NCBI RefSeq assembly: GCF_003600155.1
Contig: NZ_QWLD01000056.1
Location: 165,836 to 229,835 of the forward strand
Length of the DNA stretch: 64,000 nt
Direction of reading: 5' to 3'
Source of the DNA: Nesterenkonia muleiensis
GTDB lineage: Bacteria > Actinomycetota > Actinomycetes > Actinomycetales > Micrococcaceae
Below the pieces are notes generated by a model. The model was not told the DNA's origin. It saw nothing but the letters and a program-made list of their open reading frames with translations, and did not search any database. The position numbers and the translations under genes are program-made. This document shows positions 8,681 through 19,487 of the stretch, one piece after another (within the stretch, counting starts at the first letter, position 1; each line of letters starts with the position of its first letter).

Positions 8681-8737
8681 TCATCCCACAGCCCACACTG
8701 CGCACAAGTGCATCACGCGCGCAGGCTGCGGTCGCGG

Positions 8738-9184
8738 TCAGGATCGAAGCAGCGCAGCGAGGTGCTCGACGGCGAACCGGTAGCCGGCTACCCCCGCCCC
8801 GGCGATCACCGCGCTGGCGTGGGGGGAGACGTAGGAATGGTGCCGGAAGGATTCACGGGCGTGCACATTCGACAGGTGCACCTCCACCACCGGGAGATTC
8901 ACCGCCGCCAGCGCATCGGCGATCGCCACCGAGGTGTGGGTGTAGGCGGCCGGATTGATCACGATGCCTTCGGCCGTGCCGTGGGCAGCCTGGATCGTAT
9001 CGACCAGCTGGCCCTCATGGTTCGACTGCACCGTGTCCACCGCGAAGCCGCGTGCGGCAGCGGTCGTTCGGCACAGCTCATTGATGTCCTCGAGACTCTG
9101 TGTGCCGTAGATCCCCGGTTCACGGGTCCCGAGCAGGTTGAGGTTCGGCCCATGCACAATCAGCAGCCGTCCGGTCTCAGTCAT
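8738..9184 (-). CDS. aroQ: 3-dehydroquinate dehydratase, type II
   Basis: This 148-residue type II dehydroquinase performs the third step of the shikimate pathway. It starts with the standard [18 protein letters not shown] block containing the catalytic Tyr26. It also has the [18 protein letters not shown] block with the catalytic histidine and substrate-binding arginine. I took the ATG at 9184 because the family begins a few residues before LLIVHGPN and a GGGAAGCGAG sequence lies upstream; a GTG at 9202 would add six residues. It is convergent with the MarP-like gene. No other aro genes are present. Confidence 0.95.
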   Translation of the reverse strand: MTETGRLLIVHGPNLNLLGTREPGIYGTQSLEDINELCRTTAAARGFAVDTVQSNHEGQLVDTIQAAHGTAEGIVINPAAYTHTSVAIADALAAVNLPVVEVHLSNVHARESFRHHSYVSPHASAVIAGAGVAGYRFAVEHLAALLRS

Positions 9185-9255
9185 TATTCGCTCGCTTCCC
9201 ACATGTCACTGCGCGAACCAGGGTGTCCCGGCTCGCTGTCTTGTCAGACTACCCC

Positions 9256-9600
9256 TCAGCACCGCGGGCCGCTGTAGACGTGGATGTGCAGGTGTTTCGA
9301 ATCCTGGTAGTTGCCCAGATTCGTGAGCACGCCCGCTGCGCCGTGTTCCGTCTCCACTGCATGGGCGACTGCCTGGACCGTCTGGAACAGTGCTCGCATA
9401 TCCGCTCCGTCCTCAGCGGTGACTGAACTCAGGGATGCGATATGACGCTTAGGCACCACAGCGATGTGCACCTCCCAGAACGGGCGAGTGTGGTGGTAGG
9501 CCAGGACCAGCTCATCCTCGTGCACCACATCCAGCCGTTCAGGGTGCGGGATGGCGACGTCGCAGTAGAAGTCGGAGCCGGAATACAGATCTGAGGTCAC
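9256..9600 (-). CDS. HIT family hydrolase
   Basis: This 114-residue histidine-triad protein ends with the HLHIHV motif (HxHxH) that gives the family its nucleotide phosphoramidase or hydrolase activity. The N-terminal half shows the usual FYCDVAIPHPERLDVVHEDE strand block and WEVHIAVVPKRHIASL. The natural substrate cannot be predicted. The GTG start at 9600 follows a TAGCTT -10 box by 6 nt, indicating a leaderless mRNA. It lies downstream of acs but is separated from it by a repeat element. Confidence 0.9.
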   Translation of the reverse strand: MTSDLYSGSDFYCDVAIPHPERLDVVHEDELVLAYHHTRPFWEVHIAVVPKRHIASLSSVTAEDGADMRALFQTVQAVAHAVETEHGAAGVLTNLGNYQDSKHLHIHVYSGPRC

Positions 9601-9606
9601 TGGCTC

Positions 9607-9612
9607 AAGCTA
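9607..9612 (-). promoter_or_regulatory. -10 box (TAGCTT) of leaderless HIT gene
   Basis: On the minus strand TAGCTT is followed by 6 nt and the GTG start at 9600. There is no Shine-Dalgarno sequence. Confidence 0.45.
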
Positions 9613-9679
9613 ACAGGGGGAGAGCGCATGGTTGCCGCTGTACCGTGAGGTGAGGCTCGGTGCGTAGTCAGCGAGCCGG

Positions 9680-9763
9680 CTTCAGGCGCGCCCCCGGAAC
9701 CAGCTTTAGGCGTGAAGGCCGGCGTGAGCCGGCCGAGAGGCGGCGGGACATGTGCCCGCCGCC
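9680..9763 (+). repeat. Dispersed GNRA-hairpin repeat, copy a, plus second hairpin
   Basis: The core is CTTTAGGCGTGAA followed by a perfect 7-bp stem GGCCGGC/GCCGGCC (9717-9734) with a GTGA loop, then CGAGAGG. It is followed at once by a 9-bp perfect hairpin GGCGGCGGG/CCCGCCGCC (9739-9763). The element ends 14 nt from the acs stop codon (minus strand). A partial copy of its left end (CGGCTTCAGGCG) is at 9678-9689. Related copies are at 59049-59092, 59171-59245 and 63957-64000. Confidence 0.75.
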
Positions 9764-9777
9764 GGAACCGGCACTGA

Positions 9778-11769
<1,992 letters not shown>

Positions 11770-11946
11770 GGATGTACCTCCCATTGGACAGACAACTGTG
11801 TTGAGGCTCACAATAACGCGGTCGGGGCCTGTGATGCGAGACGTGAGCCGCAGAGTGACCGGCATCACGGATGAACGGTCGGTTTCAGCAGATGAGCGGC
11901 ACCTGGTTCAGAGGTCGGCCGCGTACAGCCTGAGGCCGATTCACCA

Positions 11947-11952
11947 TAGGAT
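11947..11952 (+). promoter_or_regulatory. -10 box (TAGGAT) of leaderless nth
   Basis: TAGGAT is followed by 7 nt and the ATG at 11960. This decides the nth start, because no ribosome-binding site precedes any of the clustered in-frame start codons (11951, 11957, 11960, 11975). Confidence 0.5.
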
Positions 11953-11959
11953 GGGTGTG

Positions 11960-12739
11960 ATGGACAGGACACTCATGGGCAAGAAGAGGCGGGTTCGCAA
12001 GGTCAACCGGATCCTGGGGGAGACCTATCCCTACGCGGTGGCGGAGCTGGACTTCGAGAACCCCTTCCAGCTGCTGGTCGCCACGGTGCTCTCTGCTCAG
12101 ACCACCGATGTGCGGGTCAATGCGATCACCCCGGAGCTGTTCGCCCGCTATCCGGATGCCGCCGCCATGGCAGCTGCTGAAGAGGCTGAGCTTTCGGAGA
12201 TCATTCGGCCTACCGGCTTCTACCAGGCCAAGACCCGGTCGCTGCTGGGACTGGCCAGTGCCCTGGCGCAGGAGCACGACGGCGAGGTGCCGGGGGACTT
12301 GGATGAGCTGGTCAAGCTGCCCGGGGTGGGGCGCAAGACCGCGTTCGTGGTGCTGGGCAATGCCTTCGGGCAGCCAGGGCTGACGGTGGACACCCATTTC
12401 GGCCGGCTGGCCCGCAGGCTGGGGATGACGGAGCAGACCGACCCGGTCAAGGTCGAGCGCGAGGTGGCCGAGCTGTTCGAGCCTAAGGACTGGACGGATC
12501 TGAGCCACCGGCTGATCTACCACGGCCGGCGGGTCTGCCACTCCCGGCGCCCGGCCTGCGGAGCCTGCCCGGTGGCCCATCTGTGCCCCAGCTACGGGAC
12601 CGGCGAAACCGACGCTGAGGCCGCGGCGCAGCTGCTGAAGTACGAGCTCGCTCCGGGGCGGGAGGAGCTGCATGAGAAGTTCCTGGCCGGCTACACCCGG
12701 AGTCAGCTGCAGACCGAAGGATACCCGCTCAGTGCCTGA
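11960..12739 (+). CDS. nth: Endonuclease III
   Basis: This 259-residue base-excision-repair glycosylase/AP lyase removes oxidised pyrimidines. It has the helix-hairpin-helix LPGVGRKTA (catalytic Lys), the catalytic Asp in VDTHFGRLARR, and the 4Fe-4S ligand set C-x6-C-x2-C-x5-C (CHSRRPACGACPVAHLC). The start is taken from the -10 box spacing. The 3' end overlaps the next gene (NUDIX) by 8 nt, so the two are co-transcribed, as in related actinobacteria. Confidence 0.95.
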   Translation: MDRTLMGKKRRVRKVNRILGETYPYAVAELDFENPFQLLVATVLSAQTTDVRVNAITPELFARYPDAAAMAAAEEAELSEIIRPTGFYQAKTRSLLGLASALAQEHDGEVPGDLDELVKLPGVGRKTAFVVLGNAFGQPGLTVDTHFGRLARRLGMTEQTDPVKVEREVAELFEPKDWTDLSHRLIYHGRRVCHSRRPACGACPVAHLCPSYGTGETDAEAAAQLLKYELAPGREELHEKFLAGYTRSQLQTEGYPLSA

Positions 12740-13607
12740 ACAGGACGACGCCGCCCCGGGGCAAGCAGGCGCGAAGGCTGCGGCTTCTGCACGTGGCCGA
12801 GTGCCTGGCCGGGTCTCCCCGCCGGCGGGACTAGCGGGTGCCGAGCCCGCGGCTGATCTTCCGCAGAGCCTGCCGGAGTTGACTGCCGGGCTGGAGTCCC
12901 TGGTCAGTCTCGGGGCCGAGTACACCGAGCAGAACCCCCGGGAGGCGAGCACAGGGGTGTGGTGGTGGGGCGTACCCTCTACTGAGGTGCACCAGCGGAA
13001 GCCGGCTGGGGCGCAGTCGCGGGAAGCATCGGTGCTGGCACTGTTCTGGCCCGGTCCCGGCGGGCCCCAGGTGCTGCTGACCGAGCGCAGCCCGGAATTG
13101 GCCAAGCACCCGGGGCAGATCGCCTTCCCCGGCGGTGGGGCGGAGGACTTCGACCCAGATCCTGCGGCCACCGCACTGCGCGAGGCCCAGGAGGAGACCG
13201 GTCTGGACCCGGCCCGGCTCAGGGTGCTCGGGACGCTGCCGCCGGCTCCGATCCTGATCAGCGGCTTCAACGTCACCCCGGTGGTGGCCGTGGCCGAGGA
13301 CCCCGGCGTGCTGGTCCCCCAGTCCGGTGAGGTCTCCCGGGTGCTCAAGCTCCCGGTCGCTGACCTCGCCCGGCCTGAGCACCGCTATACCGCCGTGGTG
13401 GTGCACCGGGGTCCGCGCCTGCCTTCCCCGGCGTTCCTGCGTTCTCCTGCGGGCGGCCCTCAACCGCTCGGCGAGCGCGATACCAATGAGGGGTTCTTCA
13501 TCTGGGGGTTCACCGGCACTCTGCTGGACCGGATGCTGGGACGTCTGGGCTGGGCAGGGCAGTGGGACCGTTCTCGGGAGATCGATCCCCGCCGATTCCG
13601 CCGCTGA
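12732..13607 (+). CDS. NUDIX hydrolase, CoA pyrophosphatase (NudL)-like
   Basis: This protein of about 291 residues contains the block LLTERSPELAKHPGQIAFPGGG followed by the NUDIX helix AATALREAQEETGL, a combination typical of the CoA diphosphatase branch. The first 60 or so residues are Ala/Gly/Pro rich and probably disordered, so translation could begin later than GTG 12732. That GTG overlaps the nth stop by 8 nt, which suggests translational coupling. The exact substrate is not certain. Confidence 0.85.
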   Translation: MPEQDDAAPGQAGAKAAASARGRVPGRVSPPAGLAGAEPAADLPQSLPELTAGLESLVSLGAEYTEQNPREASTGVWWWGVPSTEVHQRKPAGAQSREASVLALFWPGPGGPQVLLTERSPELAKHPGQIAFPGGGAEDFDPDPAATALREAQEETGLDPARLRVLGTLPPAPILISGFNVTPVVAVAEDPGVLVPQSGEVSRVLKLPVADLARPEHRYTAVVVHRGPRLPSPAFLRSPAGGPQPLGERDTNEGFFIWGFTGTLLDRMLGRLGWAGQWDRSREIDPRRFRR

Positions 13608-13747
13608 GCGCCGAGCGACTCTGCCCTGACGTTCGGGGCCCCAGGGTTTTCCCCAGGTGGCGGGCGTTCATGCGCAACACGCCGGACCCTCCACAGATCT
13701 CAAAGTCAACCCGTTGCCGCTTCCGGCATCCCAGCACACTGAGTGCC

Positions 13748-14851
13748 ATGACAAGGACGGCAGCACCCACGGTTTCCACAGGGCCCCCGGCAAGCAACGC
13801 GCAGGGCGAACCGGTCCTGCTGCTGGTTGCTGAGGACCAGCGGCTGCGTGACGATATCGCGCTGATCGCCGCAGTGGTCGGTGCCCGTCTGGAGCTGCGC
13901 CTCCGCTGGAACCAGGTTGAGGATGCGGTCTCTGAGGCCGCAGTCGCTGTGCTCTGCTCGGCCCAGACCGCCCCGCGCACCGCAGCGCTTGCCGATGAGT
14001 GTCTGCTGGTCGGCCATGACACCGAGGCGGTGTGGGCTGCTGTTGCGGCGAACCCCGGCCTGAGTCCAGTGCCGCTGCCGGCGGCCGAGAAATGGCTGAC
14101 CGAGCATCTCTTCGCCAAGGTGCTCGACCGCGCCCAGGGGCGCGTGATCGCCGTCGCTGGTGCCGCCGGGGGTGTGGGGGCTACGACCTTCACCTATCTC
14201 TGTGCGGCTGAGCTGGCCGTTCGCGGCCAGTCTCCGCTGATGCTCGACGCCGCCAGCGCACCGGGCAGCGGAATCTCCGACCTGGTTCGCACCGCGCGCA
14301 GCAGAGGAACGCTTACCGGCGGCATGCTGGACTGGCAGGAGCTCAAGGGCATAGAGGGGGAGCTGTCCTCTGCTCAGCTTCAGGGATCGGTCCCGCTGCT
14401 GGACGGCATCGGTGTGCTGACCGGACCACCTGCCTCGCGCCGATCGGTGGTCCGGCTCAATGCGGCAGTCGTGGCGGGCAGGAGAGCCTACGATGCCGTC
14501 GTCGTCGATGTCGGTCAGCAGACGGAGGCACTGACTGGACTCGGTGAAAACGTCGATGAGCTGCTGGTGGTCACCCGAGCCTCCCGCCGGGGTGCCGCTG
14601 CTGCCGCAGAGATGATCAGCTCGGCGCCGCAGAGAAGATCTCGTCTGGTGATCAACGGCGGGGCAGAGCCTGGATGGGGTGCTGCGGAGATGCAGGATGC
14701 CCTCGGCGTGCCGGTCGTCGCAGACTTGGCGGTGCAGAAATGGCTGGCCCGCAGCGACGACATCTCGGAGGCCTACGGTCTGCTGCGCAACAGACGTGGC
14801 GCGCGGCTCATCGCAGATCTCCTGCATGCGGTGGGTGTCGTCAATGCGTGA
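13748..14851 (+). CDS. CpaE/Ssd-like MinD-family ATPase of the tad locus
   Basis: This 367-residue protein has a receiver-like N-terminal half and a MinD/ParA-type ATPase domain starting at about residue 130 (RVIAVAGAAGGVGATTFTYL). The P-loop GAAGGVGATT has no standard lysine, as is usual in the actinobacterial Ssd/CpaE homologues. The family places or regulates the tad secretion machine, and the M. tuberculosis Ssd affects septum formation. I chose the ATG at 13748 because homology begins just after it; the 62 upstream in-frame residues look non-coding. A degenerate -10 (CACACT) lies 7 nt upstream. It overlaps tadA by 8 nt. Confidence 0.85.
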   Translation: MTRTAAPTVSTGPPASNAQGEPVLLLVAEDQRLRDDIALIAAVVGARLELRLRWNQVEDAVSEAAVAVLCSAQTAPRTAALADECLLVGHDTEAVWAAVAANPGLSPVPLPAAEKWLTEHLFAKVLDRAQGRVIAVAGAAGGVGATTFTYLCAAELAVRGQSPLMLDAASAPGSGISDLVRTARSRGTLTGGMLDWQELKGIEGELSSAQLQGSVPLLDGIGVLTGPPASRRSVVRLNAAVVAGRRAYDAVVVDVGQQTEALTGLGENVDELLVVTRASRRGAAAAAEMISSAPQRRSRLVINGGAEPGWGAAEMQDALGVPVVADLAVQKWLARSDDISEAYGLLRNRRGARLIADLLHAVGVVNA

Positions 14852-15965
14852 AGAGCAGCTGGAGGCCGTTCGTGAACGGCTGACTTCTTCGTCGGAGCCG
14901 GTCACCGCCGAGCGGATCGCTGAAGCCGTCCGGGCCGAAGGGCTTGCCCTGGGCTCAGGTACGACGGCGCAGCTGGTCAAGACCCTGCGTGATGAGCTGG
15001 TGGGTCTCGGTCCGCTGCAGCAGTTCGTCGACGCGGCCGGAGTCACCGATGTGGTGCTCGACGGCACCGGAAGAATCTGGACTGACGGCGAAGACGGGCT
15101 GGTCGACACCGGGCAGCGGATCGGCTCTGAGGAGCAGGCTCGCACACTGGCACGCAGGCTCATCTCGATCGCCGGCGGCAGGCTCGACGAGGGGCATCCC
15201 TGCTCAGACGGCAGAATCGGCAACTGCCGGATCCACGCAGTCATCCCGCCCATCGCGGTGGAGGGCACCATGATCTCACTGAGGGTGGCTCGCAGCTCCA
15301 CGGCTGGTTTGGAGCAGCTGGCCCAGCAGTGGAAGGGCGCTGACCAGTGGGTGCGGGCGCTGAAAGGACTGGTGGCCCGGGGCAGGAACTACCTGGTGTC
15401 CGGGGCGACCGGATCCGGCAAGACCGCTCTGCTGGCCGCCATGCTCAGCCAGGTGCCCAGCACTGAACGCATCCTGGTGGTCGAGGACACCACTGAGCTG
15501 ATCCCGGACCACCCCCATGCCATGCACCTGCAAGGCCGTGGCGGCAACGTGGAGGGTGCTGGCCGAGTGGAGATGGGACAGCTGGTGCGCGAGACCCTGC
15601 GCATGCGGCCAGACCGGCTGATCGTCGGTGAATGCCGGGGAGCTGAGCTGCGGGACTTTCTCACCGCGATGAACACCGGTCATGCCGGGGCCGGCGGGAC
15701 AGTGCACGCGAATTCACCTCAGGCGGTGCCGGCACGGCTGATCGCCATGGGCGCACTTGCCGGTCTCACCCCGGAGACGGTCGCGGTCCAGGCTGCGGCC
15801 GCATTGGACGCTGTGATCCACGTGGAGCGCCGTGAGGGGAAACGAATGCCCACCGCACTTGCCGCGCTGAGGTACGACGACGGCAGGCTCACCATGGTGC
15901 CGGCGCTCACCATCGGCGCCGCAGGCCTGGAGCGTGGACCTGCCTGGGAGGAGCTGTTGGGATGA
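14844..15965 (+). CDS. tadA: TadA/CpaF secretion ATPase
   Basis: This 373-residue type II/IV secretion ATPase powers Flp pilus assembly at the inner face of the membrane. It has Walker A GATGSGKT, the Asp-box region ILVVEDTTEL, Walker B RLIVGECRGAE and the His box GTVHANSP. The N-terminal 90 residues form the usual actinobacterial N-domain. The ATG overlaps the cpaE stop by 8 nt and the stop overlaps tadB by 4 nt, indicating a tightly coupled operon. Confidence 0.93.
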   Translation: MREEQLEAVRERLTSSSEPVTAERIAEAVRAEGLALGSGTTAQLVKTLRDELVGLGPLQQFVDAAGVTDVVLDGTGRIWTDGEDGLVDTGQRIGSEEQARTLARRLISIAGGRLDEGHPCSDGRIGNCRIHAVIPPIAVEGTMISLRVARSSTAGLEQLAQQWKGADQWVRALKGLVARGRNYLVSGATGSGKTALLAAMLSQVPSTERILVVEDTTELIPDHPHAMHLQGRGGNVEGAGRVEMGQLVRETLRMRPDRLIVGECRGAELRDFLTAMNTGHAGAGGTVHANSPQAVPARLIAMGALAGLTPETVAVQAAAALDAVIHVERREGKRMPTALAALRYDDGRLTMVPALTIGAAGLERGPAWEELLG

Positions 15966-16699
15966 GCCTGTTCCTGGGGCTGTTGGCTTTCGTCTGTGCG
16001 GCCGCTTGTGTGCTTCTGCTCGTTCCGGCGTTGCGTGAGGCGACCACGAGCCTTCGGCGCGCCGTGAGCTTCTTCAGCCGACTGCCGCTGCTGGTCCGGG
16101 AACGTGTCCAGGCGCGTCCGGCGGAGACCCGGAAGGAGGCGGCAGAGCTGCTTCGGCAGTTTGCCGCACTTCTGATGTCCGGACGTGGTGAGGCCCAGGC
16201 CTGGACTGATCTGCGGGAGACCTGGCGCCGCAGAGCTCCGGATCACCAATTGACCAAGCTCTGCGCCCAGGTCGCAGCCGCCGAGGCAGCCGGTGCGGGG
16301 ACAGCGGAGGGGCTGCGCCGCTGCCTGGCCGCTGAGTCTGACCGGGACCCGGAACTGACCAGGCTGCTCACCCGGCTGGTGGGCGTGACCAGGCTCTCCG
16401 AACAGACGGGCGCCCCATTGTCAGAACTGGTCGAGCAGCTTGCCTCCTCTGTGGACGACTCCGCAGAGCTTGCGGCAGCAGTCCAGACCGCCACCGCCGG
16501 TCCCAAGCTCACGCAGCTGATCCTCAGCCTGCTTCCGGTCGGTGGGCTGGCCCTGGGCCAAACCATGGGGGCTGATCCTCTCGCCATGCTGTTCGGTGGG
16601 GGTCTGGGGCTGATCTGCCTGGCTGTAGGGCTGCTGTTCCTGGGCGCTGGAAGCCTCTGGAGCCGCCGAATGATCCAGTCAGTGATGCGGCATGCCTAA
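15962..16699 (+). CDS. tadB: TadB-like pilus assembly membrane protein
   Basis: This 245-residue protein has an N-terminal membrane segment (about 3-22), a central type II secretion F domain beginning near RQFAALLMSGRGEAQAW, and two C-terminal membrane segments (about 178-195 and 203-228). It forms the inner-membrane platform with TadC. It starts inside the tadA stop codon (ATGA) and overlaps tadC by 8 nt. Confidence 0.87.
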   Translation: MSLFLGLLAFVCAAACVLLLVPALREATTSLRRAVSFFSRLPLLVRERVQARPAETRKEAAELLRQFAALLMSGRGEAQAWTDLRETWRRRAPDHQLTKLCAQVAAAEAAGAGTAEGLRRCLAAESDRDPELTRLLTRLVGVTRLSEQTGAPLSELVEQLASSVDDSAELAAAVQTATAGPKLTQLILSLLPVGGLALGQTMGADPLAMLFGGGLGLICLAVGLLFLGAGSLWSRRMIQSVMRHA

Positions 16700-17276
16700 C
16701 CTGCTGACCCTTGGGGCCGCGCTCGCGGCGGGCGCGGCGGTGATGTTGCTGCTGCCGGCGGTTCCCCATCAGACGCGGTCAGGAAGAACCCGGCTTTGGT
16801 GCGTTCCGGCGCGTTGGCGGTGTCGTCCGCAGGGCCGCGTGGCCGGCGACGCCGAGGCCGCTGCACTGCTGGACCTCACCGCCGCCCTGCTCTCCGCAGG
16901 GGTCGGTATTGAAGCAAGCCTCCTGCGGCTGGCCAAAGCTGTGCCGGGAGCCGAGCCGTTGGCCGGTGTGCACCGGTCCCTGGCGGCGGGGGCCTCATGG
17001 GACCAGGCGGCAGAGCTGGTCTCCGAGCATCCGCCCTTGCGCGAGTTCTGCGACCATCTCAGCTTCGCCTACACCACCGGAGCGCCGAGTGCGCGGATGC
17101 TGCAGGCTGCTGCCACGCGCGCCCGCGCCGAGCGCAGGCACACCGCAGAGGCTGCGGCGGAGAAGCTCGGTGTCAGCATGATGCTGCCGCTGGGCGCCTG
17201 CTTCCTCCCCGCCTTCATCCTGCTCGGAGTAGTGCCTGTGGTGGTCAGCATGCTCCCCGAAGCCCTGGGAATGTGA
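16692..17276 (+). CDS. tadC: TadC-like pilus assembly membrane protein
   Basis: This 194-residue protein has an N-terminal hydrophobic segment, a short type II secretion F domain (LLDLTAALLSAGVGIEASLL) and a C-terminal membrane helix (LGACFLPAFILLGVVPVVV). It is the second platform protein of the Tad machine. In relatives flp and the tadE genes follow at once on the same strand. Here the operon ends and a toxin-antitoxin module follows, while flp-tadE are about 5 kb away on the opposite strand. Confidence 0.87.
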   Translation: MPNLLTLGAALAAGAAVMLLLPAVPHQTRSGRTRLWCVPARWRCRPQGRVAGDAEAAALLDLTAALLSAGVGIEASLLRLAKAVPGAEPLAGVHRSLAAGASWDQAAELVSEHPPLREFCDHLSFAYTTGAPSARMLQAAATRARAERRHTAEAAAEKLGVSMMLPLGACFLPAFILLGVVPVVVSMLPEALGM

Positions 17277-17300
17277 ACCAGAAGGAAGGACGAAAGGAGA

Positions 17301-17320
17301 TGTAGAGAATGTTCTACAAT
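17301..17320 (+). promoter_or_regulatory. Operator/promoter of the TA module
   Basis: An inverted repeat TGTAGA-6 nt-TCTACA (17301-17318) overlaps a TACAAT -10 box (17315-17320) upstream of the antitoxin gene. This is the expected place for autoregulation by the antitoxin or the TA complex. Confidence 0.55.
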
Positions 17321-17359
17321 AGATCTATCCTGGAGATGCCCCAGGAAAGGCATCATCCC

Positions 17360-17641
17360 ATGAAGACCTACAGCAAACGTGAGCTGAACCAACACAGTGG
17401 CCGGATCCTTCGCGAGATCGAAGAGAGCGGCGAGCCGGTGCTGATCACACCCGGCAACGGCCGCGGCGGCACGTCGTTCATGATCAGCCCCGCGCCCGAG
17501 ACACCGTATGAGCGGTTGAAGGCTGCCGGGAAGATTCGTCCGGCCACACGAAGGGGATTTCCCGGCCCCATTATGAAGTACGAGGGCGACTTCGACGAGC
17601 TGATGCACGAACTCCGTGCCGACTGGGGTGAGGAACGATGA
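17360..17641 (+). CDS. Phd/YefM-like antitoxin
   Basis: This 93-residue protein has the N-terminal DNA-binding fold of type II antitoxins (MKTYSKRELNQHSGRILREIEESGEPVLIT). The acidic C-terminal tail should wrap the toxin. AGGAAAGG upstream supports the ATG at 17360 rather than an earlier in-frame ATG at 17309 that lies inside the operator. The stop overlaps the toxin ATG by 4 nt. Confidence 0.8.
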   Translation: MKTYSKRELNQHSGRILREIEESGEPVLITPGNGRGGTSFMISPAPETPYERLKAAGKIRPATRRGFPGPIMKYEGDFDELMHELRADWGEER

Positions 17642-18027
17642 TCTACATCGACACGTCAGCCTTTCTCCGAAGTGTCCTGGACCAGGACCTCAGTGGCGCG
17701 GTAGCGCGACAGCGAGAGTGGGTAAAGTCCGATGGTCGGCGGCTTATCTCGTCCCAGCTGCTGACGCTCGAGGTACGCAGGGTTCAAGTCCGTACAGGCA
17801 GGCAGTGGAGCGAATTCCAGAAGGAGCTCGATTACCTGGAGATGGCAGGGTTCGACGAGGAGGACTTCCAGCTGGCCTTCGACATCGATGTCCATGTCAA
17901 GAGCCTGGACGCTCTTCACCTCGCCTCCTGCATGAAGGTCGGTGCCGATGTTCTGATCACCGCCGACAAGACCATGTGCGGTGCCGCCCAGCACCTCGGC
18001 ATCGAGGTCCGCTGGGCCGGTGACTGA
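17638..18027 (+). CDS. PIN-domain toxin (VapC-like ribonuclease)
   Basis: This 129-residue PIN protein has the acidic active-site residues in order: Asp5 (MIYIDTSAF), Glu in LLTLEVRR (about 45), Asp in SLDALHLA (about 92) and Asp in LITADK (about 110). The set is complete, so it should be an active RNase held by the antitoxin at 17360-17641. VapC toxins often cut tRNA or rRNA. It is followed after 53 nt by the hen1-pnkp RNA-repair genes on the same strand, a suggestive neighbourhood. Confidence 0.87.
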   Translation: MIYIDTSAFLRSVLDQDLSGAVARQREWVKSDGRRLISSQLLTLEVRRVQVRTGRQWSEFQKELDYLEMAGFDEEDFQLAFDIDVHVKSLDALHLASCMKVGADVLITADKTMCGAAQHLGIEVRWAGD

Positions 18028-18080
18028 TTCCGGCTCAAGCGCCCGGCCATGTTTCCGCAGATGAGCGAGATACTGAGACC

Positions 18081-19487
18081 ATGCTGCTGACGATCACTAC
18101 CACGCACGCTCCGGCCACGGACCTGGGATTCCTGCTGCACAAGCATCCCGACCGGGTCCAGGAGTTCCCGCAGTCCTTCGGCACCGCCACGGTGTTCTAC
18201 CCTGAGGCCGGCCAGGAGCGCTGCACAGCTGCGCTGATGCTCCAGGTTGACCCCGTCAGGCTGGCCAGGACCCTGGACAAGAACCGCGTTGACTTCAGTT
18301 TGGCGCAGTATGTGAATGACCGGTCCTATGCGGCGTCGTCGTTGCTTGCCGTGGCCTTGGGCAAGGTCTTCTCCACCGCCCGCAGCGGGCGGTGCGACAC
18401 GCTTCAGGACCTTGCCGACTCCGCCATTGCGTTGGAGATCTCCGTCCCGGCACTGCCCTGCCGCGGAGGTGCGGAGATCACCCAGCGGATCTTCGAACCA
18501 CTGGGTTGGAGCGTTCAGGCAGTGCCCGTTCCGCTGGACCCTGAGTTCCCCGAATGGGGCGATTCCCGCTACATCGGTCTCAGGCTGACCGGAACGCAGA
18601 GGCTCGCCGAAGCGCTCAACCAGCTCTACGTCCTGCTCCCGGCGCTGGATGAGTCCAAGCACTACTGGCAGAGCCCGGAGGAGGTGGACAAGCTCATAAG
18701 CGCAGGCACCGGCTGGCTCGCCGAGCACCCCGAGCGCGAGCTGATCACCCGCAGGTACCTTGGACGCTCCCGCAGGCTCCTCGACGCCGCCCAGCAGCGG
18801 CTCCGAGAGCTCGACGACGCCAGCTCGCCTGAAGACGAGCCGTTCGAGGAGCTGCCCGAGCCGCCTCCAGGGAGAACCCCGCTGAACGTTCAGCGACAGC
18901 AGGCGGTGCTGGATGTGCTGCGAGAGCTCGGCGTGCACCGTGTCATCGACTTAGGATGCGGACCTGGCGCGCTGCTCGCCAGGCTGGTCGAGGACCCTAT
19001 CTTCACCACGATTGCCGGCTGCGACGTCTCCACCGCGGCGCTGCGGCAGGCCGGGCGGACACTGCACCTTGACCGGATGAGCGATCAGCAGCGCCAACGC
19101 ATCGAGCTCTTCCAGGCTGCGCTCACCTATGCGGACGAACGTCTCGGCGGATATGACGCCGCGATCCTCATGGAAGTCATCGAGCATGTGGACCTGCCCA
19201 GGCTTCCGGCACTGGAGAAGGTGGTGTTCGGCACTGCCTGTCCGGCAAGCGTCGTCGTCACCACTCCGAATCGGGAGTTCAACGTGGTCTACGGCGGCCA
19301 GGTGCGGCTGCGGCACCGTGATCACCGCTTCGAATGGACCCGTGGTGAGTTCAGCCAGTGGGTTCGGAGAGTCGGCGATACCTATGGGTATGCGGCGGAG
19401 ATCCGCGGCGTGGGCGAGCACCTCGAGGAGCTGGGCAGCCCGACTCAGATGGCCGTATTCACCAGAGCAGGAGTGCAGGATGACTGA
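18081..19487 (+). CDS. hen1: Hen1, 3'-terminal RNA ribose 2'-O-methyltransferase
   Basis: This 468-residue bacterial Hen1 marks the repaired RNA end by 2'-O-methylation so that the site cannot be cut again. The N-terminal half (LTITTTHAPATDLGFLLHKHPDRVQ) is the bacterial Hen1 N-domain that activates Pnkp ligation. The C-terminal half is the methyltransferase, with VIDLGCGPGALLARL (SAM), EVIEHVD (metal site ExxEHxx) and the TTPNREFN loop. It overlaps pnkp by 8 nt. It sits inside what is normally a continuous tad operon. Confidence 0.94.
   Translation: MLLTITTTHAPATDLGFLLHKHPDRVQEFPQSFGTATVFYPEAGQERCTAALMLQVDPVRLARTLDKNRVDFSLAQYVNDRSYAASSLLAVALGKVFSTARSGRCDTLQDLADSAIALEISVPALPCRGGAEITQRIFEPLGWSVQAVPVPLDPEFPEWGDSRYIGLRLTGTQRLAEALNQLYVLLPALDESKHYWQSPEEVDKLISAGTGWLAEHPERELITRRYLGRSRRLLDAAQQRLRELDDASSPEDEPFEELPEPPPGRTPLNVQRQQAVLDVLRELGVHRVIDLGCGPGALLARLVEDPIFTTIAGCDVSTAALRQAGRTLHLDRMSDQQRQRIELFQAALTYADERLGGYDAAILMEVIEHVDLPRLPALEKVVFGTACPASVVVTTPNREFNVVYGGQVRLRHRDHRFEWTRGEFSQWVRRVGDTYGYAAEIRGVGEHLEELGSPTQMAVFTRAGVQDD

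Noticed and set aside
8697..8723. TGCGCACAAGTGCATCACGCGCGCA as a hairpin repeat paired with 46311-46360
   Set aside because: The two sites share pieces (GTGCATCACGCGCGC and ATGCACTTGTGCGC) but in different arrangement; too little to call a repeat family.
9739..9763. 9-bp GC hairpin after acs as a rho-independent terminator
   Set aside because: No T-run follows in the direction of acs transcription; it is kept as part of the repeat element only.
13706..15301. 531-codon minus-strand frame opposite cpaE-tadA
   Set aside because: It crosses two overlapping conserved genes on the other strand and shows Ser/Arg/Thr-rich noise.
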